Source of the DNA: an uncultured Aquimarina sp.
Lineage (GTDB): Bacteria; Bacteroidota; Bacteroidia; Flavobacteriales; Flavobacteriaceae
DNA length: 64,000 bases
Direction of reading: 5' to 3'
Assembly: GCA_947498815.1 (NCBI GenBank)
Contig: CANMLU010000001.1
Location: 515,570 to 579,569 of the forward strand
Translations under genes and position numbers: made by a program
Part shown: piece by piece, positions 9,222 through 16,936 of the stretch
Layout: every line of letters begins with the position of its first letter
Position numbering within the stretch: the first letter of the stretch is position 1
Notes under the pieces: model-generated
Told to the model about the DNA's origin: nothing
Database searches by the model: none
What the model saw: the letters and a program-made list of their open reading frames with translations, nothing else

Positions 9222-9932
9222 ATGCAAACAGTGGTACATAAAGCAGACACAAGAGGAGATGCAAATCACGGATGGTTACATTCCAAACACAGTTTCAGTT
9301 TTGCCAATTATTATAATCCCGATAGGATGGGCTTTGGAGCTTTAAGAGTATTGAATGATGACATCGTTTCGGGTGGGATGGGTTTTGGCACACACCCACA
9401 TAAGGATATGGAAATCATTTCGATTCCGCTATCAGGTGACTTAGAACATAAAGACAGTATGGGAAACACCACTGTTATCAAGCAAGGTGATGTACAGGTG
9501 ATGAGTGCTGGCACAGGAGTACAGCATAGTGAGTACAATAAGAATCAAGGTGAAGAGGTACGCTTTCTACAAATATGGATTATTCCCAATAAAGAAGGCG
9601 TAACACCCCGATATGACCAGATTACTTTGGACACTGATAAATTACAAAACAATTTATGTCAAATTCTATCGCCAAATAAAAATGATGATGGGGTTTGGAT
9701 TCATCAAGAGGCCTGGATGCACATGGGAAATCTTAAAGAAGGGCATTCAATTACCTATGAAACAAAAAAATCGAGAAATGGTGTCTATGTATTTGTTTTA
9801 GAAGGAGAGATAAAAGTTGGAGAACAAACATTAGAAAAACGAGATGCATTAGGGGTTTGGGAAACAGAAGCCATTACAATCGAGTCTAGTGAAGCTTCAA
9901 AAGTATTATTGATTGAAGTTCCAATGCTATAA
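9222..9932 (+). CDS. Pirin family protein
   Basis: Third pirin of the cluster, about 236 aa from the start at 9222 (MQTVVHKADTRGDANHGWL). The longer frame from 9174 overlaps the SnoaL-like gene. Metal ligands are complete: HPH at 58-60 and QHSEYN with His102 and Glu104, unlike the second copy. The sequence is closer to canonical YhhW-type pirins than the other two. Last gene of the unit. Confidence 0.92.
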   Translation: MQTVVHKADTRGDANHGWLHSKHSFSFANYYNPDRMGFGALRVLNDDIVSGGMGFGTHPHKDMEIISIPLSGDLEHKDSMGNTTVIKQGDVQVMSAGTGVQHSEYNKNQGEEVRFLQIWIIPNKEGVTPRYDQITLDTDKLQNNLCQILSPNKNDDGVWIHQEAWMHMGNLKEGHSITYETKKSRNGVYVFVLEGEIKVGEQTLEKRDALGVWETEAITIESSEASKVLLIEVPML

Positions 9933-10010
9933 AAAATGAAGAATAGAAACCAGTCGATTTTAATATTGAGTTAAAGCTCTTTTGTTCATAAAAGGGTTAT
10001 GCCAAACAAA

Positions 10011-10037
10011 AAAACCAACTCGTTAAAGTTGGGTTTT
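10011..10037. terminator. Bidirectional hairpin terminator
   Basis: AAAACCAACT, a 7-base loop and AGTTGGGTTTT form a stem with A and T flanks. It lies 80 bp after the last pirin and can close that unit. Confidence 0.75.
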
Positions 10038-10044
10038 CTTTGCT

Positions 10045-10062
10045 GTGCGGGCGGAGAGACTC
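10045..10062. repeat. Extra copy of the tRNA-Leu 3' end
   Basis: GTGCGGGCGGAGAGACTC occurs here and again at 10161-10178, where it is the 3' end of the tRNA-Leu gene plus flank. The copies lie 116 bp apart. It could be the scar of an excised element that used the tRNA as attachment site, or a decayed second tRNA. Confidence 0.6.
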
Positions 10063-10126
10063 CCTTTGACTTAGCTCAGGATAAACTTCTCGTCTCTCCC
10101 AAGTACATCAAGCTTTTGCATACAAA

Positions 10127-10154
10127 AAAAGCTTCTCGATTAAGAGAAGCTTTT
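10127..10154 (-). terminator. Terminator of tRNA-Leu
   Basis: The stem AAAAGCTTCTC / GAGAAGCTTTT has a short loop. On the minus strand it is followed by a T run and lies directly downstream of the tRNA. Confidence 0.8.
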
Positions 10155-10161
10155 AGTTCGG

Positions 10162-10243
10162 TGCGGGCGGAGAGACTCGAACTCTCACACCTCGCGGCAC
10201 TAGATCCTAAGTCTAGCGTGTCTACCAATTCCACCACGCCCGC
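10162..10243 (-). tRNA. tRNA-Leu (anticodon UAG)
   Basis: On the minus strand the acceptor stem GCGGGCG pairs with CGCCCGC. The D-arm TGGAATTGGTAGACA is typical of class II tRNA, the anticodon loop reads ACTTAGGAT (TAG, leucine), a short variable arm follows, and the T-arm contains GTTCGAGTC. Discriminator is A and CCA is not fully encoded (ACC follows). Confidence 0.93.
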
Positions 10244-10362
10244 ATTTCAATTTTGTACCACTTAGGACTCAGTACAAAACACTTACTTTTATTAGTAAGC
10301 GGGTGCAAATATAAGCAATACTTTTAAAATAAAAAGAGTCAGCTAAAAAAATATAAACTTTC

Positions 10363-10422
10363 ATACCAATTCTTATATAAAATAACAGTATAAAATAGTT
10401 TCTTTTATATAAGAATTGGTAT
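10363..10422. repeat. Long perfect inverted repeat
   Basis: ATACCAATTCTTATATAAAA at 10363-10382 is repeated in perfect reverse complement at 10403-10422 around a 20-base loop. It lies just upstream of the dipeptidase gene. It has no T run on either side, so a dispersed palindromic repeat is more likely than a terminator. Confidence 0.8.
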
Positions 10423-10454
10423 TTGTACTTTTAGGCGAAAATTAACTCAGTTTC

Positions 10455-11843
10455 ATGCAAAATATACAATCCTATGTTCAGGAACACAAAGATCGTTTTA
10501 TCAACGAACTTCTTGAACTTCTTAAAATTCCATCTGTTAGCGCCGATACCGCTTATAAAGATGATGTGATTAAAACTTCCGAAGAGATTTTTAAAAGCCT
10601 GCAAGAAGCGGGTTGCGATAAAGTCGAAATCTGTGAGACACCTGGATATCCAATCGTTTATGGAGAAAAAAGTATAGACCCAAACCTACCAACAGTATTG
10701 GTCTATGGCCATTATGATGTGCAACCACCAGATCCAATAGATTTATGGGATAGTCCACCATTTGAACCCGTTATTAAAAACACCGAAATTCATCCCGAAG
10801 GAGCCATTTTTGCGCGTGGATCATGTGACGATAAAGGGCAAGTGTATATGCATGTGAAGGCATTGGAAATCATGACCAAAACGGGTCAGTTGCCTTGTAA
10901 TGTAAAGTTTATGATCGAAGGTGAAGAAGAAGTCGGAAGTAAAAGTTTGGGTTGGTTCGTAGAGCGAAACCAAGAAAAACTGGCCAATGATGTGATTTTG
11001 ATTAGTGATACAGGAATGATTGCAAAGGATGTTCCTTCGATCACTACTGGTTTACGCGGACTTAGCTATGTCGAGGTTGAGGTTACAGGACCTAATCGAG
11101 ATTTACATAGTGGTTTGTATGGAGGAGCCGTCGCGAATCCTATTAATATTTTGACCAAGATGATTGCTTCATTACATGATGAGAATAATCATATCACCAT
11201 TCCAGGATTTTATGACAAAGTAGAGGACTTGTCCAAAGAAGAAAGAGCCGAGATGGCCAAAGCTCCATTTTCTCTCGATGCATATAAAAAGTCGCTGGAT
11301 ATTAATGCTGTTTATGGAGAAGAAGGGTATACCACCAACGAGCGTAATTCAATCAGACCAACATTAGATGTAAATGGGATTTGGGGAGGTTACACAGGTG
11401 AAGGAGCAAAGACTGTTATTGCTAGTAAAGCTTATGCCAAAATATCTATGCGTTTGGTACCGAATCAAGATTGGGAAGAGATTACAGAATTGTTTAAAAC
11501 GCATTTTGAGCATATAGCACCAGAAGCAGTAACCGTAAAAGTAACTCCACATCACGGCGGACAAGGATATGTGACTCCAATTGATAGTATTGGATACAAA
11601 GCTGCAAGTAAGGCTTACCAGGATACCTTTGGCAAAACTCCAATTCCTCAGCGTAGTGGAGGTAGTATCCCTATCGTTTCTTTATTCGAAAAAGAATTAA
11701 AAAGCAAAACCATCCTTATGGGGTTTGGTTTGGATAGTGATGCGATACACTCACCCAATGAGCATTTTGGAGTGTGGAACTACTTAAAAGGAATCGAAAC
11801 TATTCCATTGTTTTATAAATATTTCACAGAGCTTTCTAAATAA
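10455..11843 (+). CDS. M20 family dipeptidase
   Basis: Zinc aminoacyl-dipeptidase of 462 aa, close to the CNDP/PepV-like M20 branch. The first metal motif is VYGHYDVQPP near residue 93, the bridging Asp is in ARGSCDDKGQ, the catalytic pair is in IEGEEEVGS, and the last His is in the C-terminal IHSPNEHFG. The dimerisation lid occupies roughly 200-370. No signal peptide, so cytosolic peptide turnover is expected. It stands alone after the palindromic repeat. Confidence 0.93.
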   Translation: MQNIQSYVQEHKDRFINELLELLKIPSVSADTAYKDDVIKTSEEIFKSLQEAGCDKVEICETPGYPIVYGEKSIDPNLPTVLVYGHYDVQPPDPIDLWDSPPFEPVIKNTEIHPEGAIFARGSCDDKGQVYMHVKALEIMTKTGQLPCNVKFMIEGEEEVGSKSLGWFVERNQEKLANDVILISDTGMIAKDVPSITTGLRGLSYVEVEVTGPNRDLHSGLYGGAVANPINILTKMIASLHDENNHITIPGFYDKVEDLSKEERAEMAKAPFSLDAYKKSLDINAVYGEEGYTTNERNSIRPTLDVNGIWGGYTGEGAKTVIASKAYAKISMRLVPNQDWEEITELFKTHFEHIAPEAVTVKVTPHHGGQGYVTPIDSIGYKAASKAYQDTFGKTPIPQRSGGSIPIVSLFEKELKSKTILMGFGLDSDAIHSPNEHFGVWNYLKGIETIPLFYKYFTELSK

Positions 11844-11849
11844 TATTTT

Positions 11850-11946
11850 GGGCGTTACCCTATCTCGATCATAATCGAGATAGGGTCGGGCTCTCCGTTG
11901 TATCCCCGATAGCTATCGGGGGATGCCACTGCGATCCCTAACGCTA
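11850..11946 (+). repeat. Structured palindromic element (GGGCGTTACCC ... TCCCTAACGC)
   Basis: The ends GCGTTA (from 11852) and TAACGC (to 11944) are complementary. Inside are two hairpins: CCCTATCTCGAT / ATCGAGATAGGG at 11858-11885 and ATCCCCGATAG / CTATCGGGGGAT at 11902-11924, with GTCGGGCTCTCCGTTGT between. From memory, similar GGGCGTT...TCCCTAACGC elements recur in flavobacterial genomes; I cannot verify this here. It may be a small structured RNA or a mobile palindrome. Confidence 0.6.
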
Positions 11947-11955
11947 TAAATACTA

Positions 11956-11996
11956 AAGACCTAGCCGGTTTTCAAAACCTGTTAGGTCTTTTTTTA
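11956..11996 (+). terminator. Rho-independent terminator
   Basis: AAAGACCTA...TAGGTCTTTTTTT with an internal GGTTTT/AAAACC extension forms a strong stem and T tail. It ends transcription from the dipeptidase side ahead of the blaI promoter. Confidence 0.85.
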
Positions 11997-12005
11997 TGTT
12001 ATTTT

Positions 12006-12042
12006 TTTGGAAATTTGATTTTTTACTCTACATTTGTAGAGT
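12006..12042 (+). promoter_or_regulatory. Promoter and operator of the BlaI/BlaR1-like pair
   Basis: TTTG at 12006-12009, 19 bases, then TACATTTG at 12029-12036 is an exact Bacteroidota-type promoter. The palindrome ACTCTACATTTGTAGAGT (12025-12042) covers the -7 element and resembles BlaI/MecI operators, which are TACA/TGTA dyads. Autorepression by the BlaI-like protein is the direct inference. Confidence 0.8.
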
Positions 12043-12063
12043 TAATTCTAATTAAGTAGAGCA

Positions 12064-12435
12064 ATGCAATTATCAAAAGCCGAAGAACAACTCATGAAAT
12101 ACCTCTGGAAATTAGAGAAAGCCTTTATGAAGGATCTTCTTGATGCCTTTCCAGAACCAAAACCCGCAACAACTACAGTGGCTACTTTGCTCAAAAGAAT
12201 GAAAGATAAGGGTTTTGTCGACTATACATTATATGGCAAATCAAGAGAGTACTATCCTTTAGTAAAAAAGACAGATTATTTTTCTAAGCATGTAAATGGC
12301 TTAATCAAGAATTTTTTCAACGACTCAGCCTCCCAATTTGCATCGTTCTTTACTTCAGAGACCGATTTGTCAACTTCAGAATTAGAAGAACTTAAGAAAA
12401 TAGTAGATCAACAAATCCAAAAACAAAAGCAATGA
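12064..12435 (+). CDS. BlaI/MecI/CopY family repressor
   Basis: 123-aa winged-helix repressor: MQLSKAEEQLMKYLWKLEKAFMKDLLDAFP, then PATTTVATLLKRMKDKGFVDY (recognition helix and wing), then a C-terminal dimerisation helix. Partner proteins of the BlaR1/M56 type cleave such repressors to give induction. The gene overlaps the M56 gene by 4 bp, the standard arrangement, and a matching operator overlaps its promoter. The inducing signal is unknown; in Bacteroidota these pairs are often not linked to beta-lactams. Confidence 0.93.
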   Translation: MQLSKAEEQLMKYLWKLEKAFMKDLLDAFPEPKPATTTVATLLKRMKDKGFVDYTLYGKSREYYPLVKKTDYFSKHVNGLIKNFFNDSASQFASFFTSETDLSTSELEELKKIVDQQIQKQKQ

Positions 12436-14369
12436 TCATCTATCTTATAAAATCATCACTTTGTATGCTACTTCTATGGGGGTTTTATGTCCTGTTCTTG
12501 GAAAAAGAAAATATGCATTATACCAAAAGATTTTACCTGATCTTCAGTATGGTATTTGCGCTTATTATCCCACTAATCACATTTACATATCAGACAAGTG
12601 AAGTTCAAGTAGCTCCAGAAACGATCCCACAACCAGTAACGACCATGGTTTTTTCTGAAGAGGTTAGTGCCATAAATCCCCCTGTTCCTTCTGTCAATTA
12701 CTGGCCACTCCTATTGTGGAGTATCTACGGGATAGGACTATTGATTTTTGGATATCGATTTATGAAGAACCTTAGAAATCTCAACAAAAAAATTAAAAGT
12801 AACGAACGCTTAAAAGAACCTTCACATATTAATGTTTTGGTGAGTGATTCGATCATTCCACATACTTTCTTGAAATATATATTCGTACCAAAAAAAGAGT
12901 ATCAAGAAAAAAATATTCCAGAAGAGGTACTGCTTCATGAGAAAACACATGTTACACAAAAACATACACTAGATATACTTTTTGTAGAGATTTTGCATGT
13001 TGTCTTTTGGTTTAATCCTTTATTCTTTTGGATTAAAAAAGCCATCAAACTCAATCATGAATTCTTGGCCGACCAAACCGTTATCAAACGACAATTTTCT
13101 TTACAAACCTATATAAACTTACTCGTTACATATCCAAACAGTTCTCATCAAACTGCGTTATCGAGTCCTATTAATTATTCATTAACCAAAAAACGAATCC
13201 TTATGATGTCACAACAATTTTCAAAAACCCGAGCAGCAGCTCGATTGCTGCTGCTTTTACCACTTTTAATGGTATGCATGTTGCTTTTTAATAATGAAAT
13301 TATAGCACAGCAAAAAAGTATTAAATACACTAAAACTTTGCAGGATACGCATCCCGATAAAAAGATAAAAATTCGCGTTAAAAACGAACAAATTACGCTC
13401 AATGGTGCAACAACAAGTTTGTCTAATTTTGCAGGAGCTATTGATGATATGACAAAGCAATGGAAAGATGATGAACTTACCGAATTTCAATTTGATGTTC
13501 AAATTCAAAATTCGGATGATTCGTTTGTCGAAAAGCTTAATGACCAATACAGAAAAACACGATTATATAATGCGAATCCCGATGGTCATGACTTAATCCC
13601 ACCTCCACCACCTTTGCCACCAAGAGTAAGAAAAGGGCAGGTTGGTAATATCCCACCGCCTCCTGCTCCGAGAGTAAAAAAAGGCCAAAAGAGTAATATT
13701 CCGCAACCACCAAAGCCAGAATCACCACCAACACCATTTTCTTCTTCTCAAGTAGAGGTAGAGATGGAATCAGAAATAGCAGCCGAGGAGGCAATGCTTA
13801 AAGCAGAAATCGCAAGAGAAGAAGCTGAAGTGGAGCACGAGTATGAAATTGCAAATGCCATGGAAGTGACGCAGCATGCAAAACATAGCGCTATGCATCA
13901 AGCACATCAAGCTCGTGAAGCAGCAGAACATGCAAAACATAGGGCTATGCAACAGGCACATCAAGCTCGCGAAGCAGCAGAACATGCAAGACATAGGGCT
14001 ATGGAATCAGCACATAGAGCAAGAGAACATTCTCATAGAGTAAGAGAAGAAGCAATGGAAAAGGCCCAAATGGCTCTGGAAGTTGCAGAAAAAGCTAGAG
14101 CAGTAGCCATTGAAGAAGCCAGATTCAATAGAGAACGCGTAATGCAAGACAGAGATAAGTTGTTGGAAGAAGCTAGGGCAGTGGCAGAACAAGCAAGAAA
14201 AGTAGCAGAAAAAGCCCGTAAAGAAGCTAGAAAAGAAGCAGAAAAGGCTAGAGCAGAAGTGAGAAAGGAAGCTGAAAAAGCTCGTAAAGTAGCTAGAAAA
14301 GAAATGGAGAAAGCAAGAAAGGAACGACAAAAGGCCAAAGAAAAAGCCGAAAAAAGTAGAAATCAATAA
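12432..14369 (+). CDS. BlaR1-like M56 metallopeptidase with long charged helical tail
   Basis: 645-aa membrane protease. Hydrophobic segments near 1-20, 38-52, 88-108 and 265-285 surround the cytosolic zinc protease domain, with HEKTH at 169-173 and NHEFLADQ as third-ligand region. After the last membrane segment comes a proline-rich stretch (LIPPPPPLPPRV and repeats) and then about 200 residues of Ala/Glu/Arg/Lys-rich helix. Part of this is three 18-residue repeats of the HAKHRAMQQAHQAREAAE type (about 13870-14040). No penicillin-binding sensor domain is visible, so the tail replaces it. It should cleave the upstream repressor. Confidence 0.88.
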   Translation: MIIYLIKSSLCMLLLWGFYVLFLEKENMHYTKRFYLIFSMVFALIIPLITFTYQTSEVQVAPETIPQPVTTMVFSEEVSAINPPVPSVNYWPLLLWSIYGIGLLIFGYRFMKNLRNLNKKIKSNERLKEPSHINVLVSDSIIPHTFLKYIFVPKKEYQEKNIPEEVLLHEKTHVTQKHTLDILFVEILHVVFWFNPLFFWIKKAIKLNHEFLADQTVIKRQFSLQTYINLLVTYPNSSHQTALSSPINYSLTKKRILMMSQQFSKTRAAARLLLLLPLLMVCMLLFNNEIIAQQKSIKYTKTLQDTHPDKKIKIRVKNEQITLNGATTSLSNFAGAIDDMTKQWKDDELTEFQFDVQIQNSDDSFVEKLNDQYRKTRLYNANPDGHDLIPPPPPLPPRVRKGQVGNIPPPPAPRVKKGQKSNIPQPPKPESPPTPFSSSQVEVEMESEIAAEEAMLKAEIAREEAEVEHEYEIANAMEVTQHAKHSAMHQAHQAREAAEHAKHRAMQQAHQAREAAEHARHRAMESAHRAREHSHRVREEAMEKAQMALEVAEKARAVAIEEARFNRERVMQDRDKLLEEARAVAEQARKVAEKARKEARKEAEKARAEVRKEAEKARKVARKEMEKARKERQKAKEKAEKSRNQ

Positions 14370-14406
14370 ATCCACTGGCGATGATCAGAGAATTTGTAAT
14401 AGCCAG

Positions 14407-14430
14407 AAACTCCCCTAGGGGAGTTTTTTT
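14407..14430 (+). terminator. Rho-independent terminator
   Basis: AAACTCCCC/GGGGAGTTT with almost no loop plus a T run lies 38 bp after the M56 gene. Confidence 0.85.
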
Positions 14431-14493
14431 GTGCAACATTTTGCTGTAAATCAGCGTTATAGATTCATTGTCAATCAAAAACACCCTTAGATA

Positions 14494-15594
14494 ATGTTAA
14501 AACGCTTTTTTATTCTATGCTCCGGGGCAGATGCTGATATATTAGAGGATAGCTCTACAGGAGAACAAAACAAGTATGTAGGTATAGGCGCCACTGTATT
14601 TTTTACAGCTATAATGGCTTTTATTGCAGCTAGTTATGCGTTGTATACTGTATTCGATAATTATTTCACTTCCATTTTGTTTGGATTAATTTGGGGATTA
14701 CTGATCTTCAATCTAGATCGATTTATTGTATCTACCATTAAGAAAAAAGATAATTTCATGGATGAGCTTTTGCAAGCTACACCAAGGATCATCTTGGCAA
14801 TTATTATTGCAATCGTGATTTCAAAACCATTAGAACTAAAAATCTTCGAGAAAGAAATCGATCGGGTACTATTAGAACAAAAGAATGATTTTACCCTTGC
14901 AAATAAGGAACAAATTGCTACTCAATATACTCCTTTGATCGGATCTATTGATACCGAAATTACTTCCTTAAAACAAGAAGTGATTGCTAAAGAAACAGAG
15001 GTTAATAATCTTTATGAAACCTATATTGCCGAAGCAGAAGGTCGAAAGGGAACCGAGCTTATCGGAAAGGGGCCAGTATATAAAGAAAAAAGAGAAAAAC
15101 ACGATACAGCATTAGCTGAGTTAGTTGAGCTCAAAAAAATAAACGGAGACAAAATTACTTCGTTAGAAATTCAAAAAGCTCAACTCGGCACCGAATATGA
15201 AGATCAGGTAGTGACCTCACAACCTATAATTGATAATTTTGATGGTTTGATGGCCAGAGTAAATGCTTTGAATGAATTACCCTGGTTGCCTTCATTTTTT
15301 ATTTTCTTATTGTTTTTGGCTATCGAGACATCCCCGATTATTGCAAAATTATTGGCTCCAAAAGGAGAGTATGATTATAAATTGGAAGATATTGAAGGTG
15401 AAGTAAAAACCTGGGTAGCACAAAAAGAAGGACAACGTCGAGTTGTACTTGAAACAGATCATGCCATTAATGATCGAGTATACGGTGACCTTACCGAAGA
15501 AGAAGAATTATACGCCTACAAGAAAAAAATTGCAAGAGAGATGATGAAAAAACAGCAAGATGCATTTTACAAAAGACAAACCGGAATATTGTAG
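14494..15594 (+). CDS. DUF4407 membrane protein
   Basis: 366-aa protein of the DUF4407 family, frequent in Bacteroidota. It has three N-terminal membrane segments (about 30-55, 60-78, 93-112), a long coiled-coil region from about 120 to 250 (repeated Glu/Lys heptads) and one more membrane segment (SFFIFLLFLAIETSPIIAKLL). The family signature LFCSGADADIL-like start and NLDRFIV are present. Function is not established for the family. Monocistronic between two terminators. Confidence 0.88.
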   Translation: MLKRFFILCSGADADILEDSSTGEQNKYVGIGATVFFTAIMAFIAASYALYTVFDNYFTSILFGLIWGLLIFNLDRFIVSTIKKKDNFMDELLQATPRIILAIIIAIVISKPLELKIFEKEIDRVLLEQKNDFTLANKEQIATQYTPLIGSIDTEITSLKQEVIAKETEVNNLYETYIAEAEGRKGTELIGKGPVYKEKREKHDTALAELVELKKINGDKITSLEIQKAQLGTEYEDQVVTSQPIIDNFDGLMARVNALNELPWLPSFFIFLLFLAIETSPIIAKLLAPKGEYDYKLEDIEGEVKTWVAQKEGQRRVVLETDHAINDRVYGDLTEEEELYAYKKKIAREMMKKQQDAFYKRQTGIL

Positions 15595-15597
15595 AGA

Positions 15598-15676
15598 TTG
15601 TCATCCCAGCGCAGGCTGGGTTCTAAAATATTTAGTTTTATGTATTGTGGATTCCGGCGTAGGCCGGAATGACAGT
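15598..15676. repeat. REP-like inverted repeat between convergent genes
   Basis: TGTCATCCCAGCGCAGGCTG and GGATTCCGGCGTAGGCCGGA (up to ATGACA) are two small hairpins in inverted orientation with matching outer arms (TGTCAT / ATGACA). This is the common GTCATTCCxGCxxAGGCxGG type dispersed repeat. It separates the convergent DUF4407 and hydroxyproline genes and can stop both transcripts. Confidence 0.7.
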
Positions 15677-15687
15677 ATGGATGGTGC

Positions 15688-16935
15688 TTAAAATTTCCGA
15701 TCGGGATGATATACAGCCAGATCCAGAGATGGTTTTTTGTCAGAAATAATTTCAGAAACCAATTTACCGGTAGATGGACCCATACTCCAACCCATCATAG
15801 CATGTCCTGTGGCTATAGTTAAGTTTTTACATTTGGCAGATTTACCAATATATGGCATGCCATCTGGGGTAACAGGTCGTAAACCACAAGCGGCATCGTT
15901 TTTTTCTTCTGTCGTAAGGTTAACCCCGGGATAATATTGTTGTGTGGCATTTGCAATAGCTTGGACTCTTACTTTATTAATACTATGATTAATGCCAGCG
16001 ATTTCCATCGTGCCAGCAAAGCGAGTAAACCCCTGCATTGGAGTAATAGCAACTTTGGCTTCTGCTAAAATTGCCGGTATAGTGATACCCAAATCTCTTT
16101 CAGAATTGATACGATATCCTTTGCCAGCTTCTAATAATAGTTTGATGCCTAGTTTTTTACTTAAAATATTTGACCAAGAGCCAGCGGCCAATACGAATTC
16201 ATCTGCGGTATATGTTCTGGAAGTGTTCCTAATTGCAGTAATTTTATTATTGTTTATAACAACATCATTTATTTTTTCATTTTTATGAATAATAACACCC
16301 GAAGCTTCCAGGTGTGATTTTATTTCTTCCATAAATGTGTGTGGAGTAGTATGTGCATCACATTGGTAGTGTATAGCACCCTTGGCACTTATTTGAGTAT
16401 CTGGCTGCAATTGCTGTAGTTGTGATGAGGATAATTCGTTAACGCCTAATCCTTGATTTTTTGCGATTTCTGCAACTCGAATTTCTTCGTCTAGCATTTT
16501 TTGAGTCTGACAAATCATTAACAATCCCTTTTGCTCTAAATGGAATTTGAAATCTTCACTTTTCTTGATATCGGCATATAAATCTCTACCTAAGACTGCA
16601 ATATCTTTAATCGCTGAAATACCGCGATTCACATTTTTTATGGAGCAAGATCTATTAAAAGCCAATGCCCAACGCAAAAAATCGGGATTGAGGCGTGGTT
16701 TTATAAACAAAGGACTTGCAGGATTAAACATCCATTGAATTCCTTTTTTCATAACACCAGGAGCCGCCAGTGGAATAATATGACTGGGAGATAAATAACC
16801 TGCGTTCACATAAGAAGCACCAAAATCCATATTGGATTGATCGATAATAGTCACTTGATGCCCTTCTTTTTGGAGATAATATGCGGTGCATAATCCAATA
16901 ATTCCTCCGCCAATTATAATTATACTTTTTGTCAT
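15688..16935 (-). CDS. FAD-dependent D-hydroxyproline oxidase (DadA-like)
   Basis: 415-aa FAD oxidoreductase of the D-amino-acid dehydrogenase family. The dinucleotide fold is at the start (IIIIGGGIIGLCTAYYLQKE), and the C-terminal FAD segment is CGLRPVTPDGMPYIG...ATGHAMMGWSMGPSTG. Its operon contains a hydroxyproline epimerase, so it should oxidise cis-4-hydroxy-D-proline to pyrroline-4-hydroxy-2-carboxylate. It is the last gene of the operon, 1 bp after the epimerase. Generic D-amino acid activity is the alternative. Confidence 0.88.
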   Translation of the reverse strand: MTKSIIIIGGGIIGLCTAYYLQKEGHQVTIIDQSNMDFGASYVNAGYLSPSHIIPLAAPGVMKKGIQWMFNPASPLFIKPRLNPDFLRWALAFNRSCSIKNVNRGISAIKDIAVLGRDLYADIKKSEDFKFHLEQKGLLMICQTQKMLDEEIRVAEIAKNQGLGVNELSSSQLQQLQPDTQISAKGAIHYQCDAHTTPHTFMEEIKSHLEASGVIIHKNEKINDVVINNNKITAIRNTSRTYTADEFVLAAGSWSNILSKKLGIKLLLEAGKGYRINSERDLGITIPAILAEAKVAITPMQGFTRFAGTMEIAGINHSINKVRVQAIANATQQYYPGVNLTTEEKNDAACGLRPVTPDGMPYIGKSAKCKNLTIATGHAMMGWSMGPSTGKLVSEIISDKKPSLDLAVYHPDRKF

Positions 16936-16936
16936 A

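Noticed and set aside
9999-10265. 88-codon plus-strand ORF over the tRNA region
   Set aside because: It runs through two hairpin terminators and antisense to tRNA-Leu; no protein-like features.
14007-14375. Long minus-strand ORFs rich in Phe/Ser/Leu
   Set aside because: Shadow frames of the Ala/Glu/Lys-rich tail of the M56 protein; composition explains their length.
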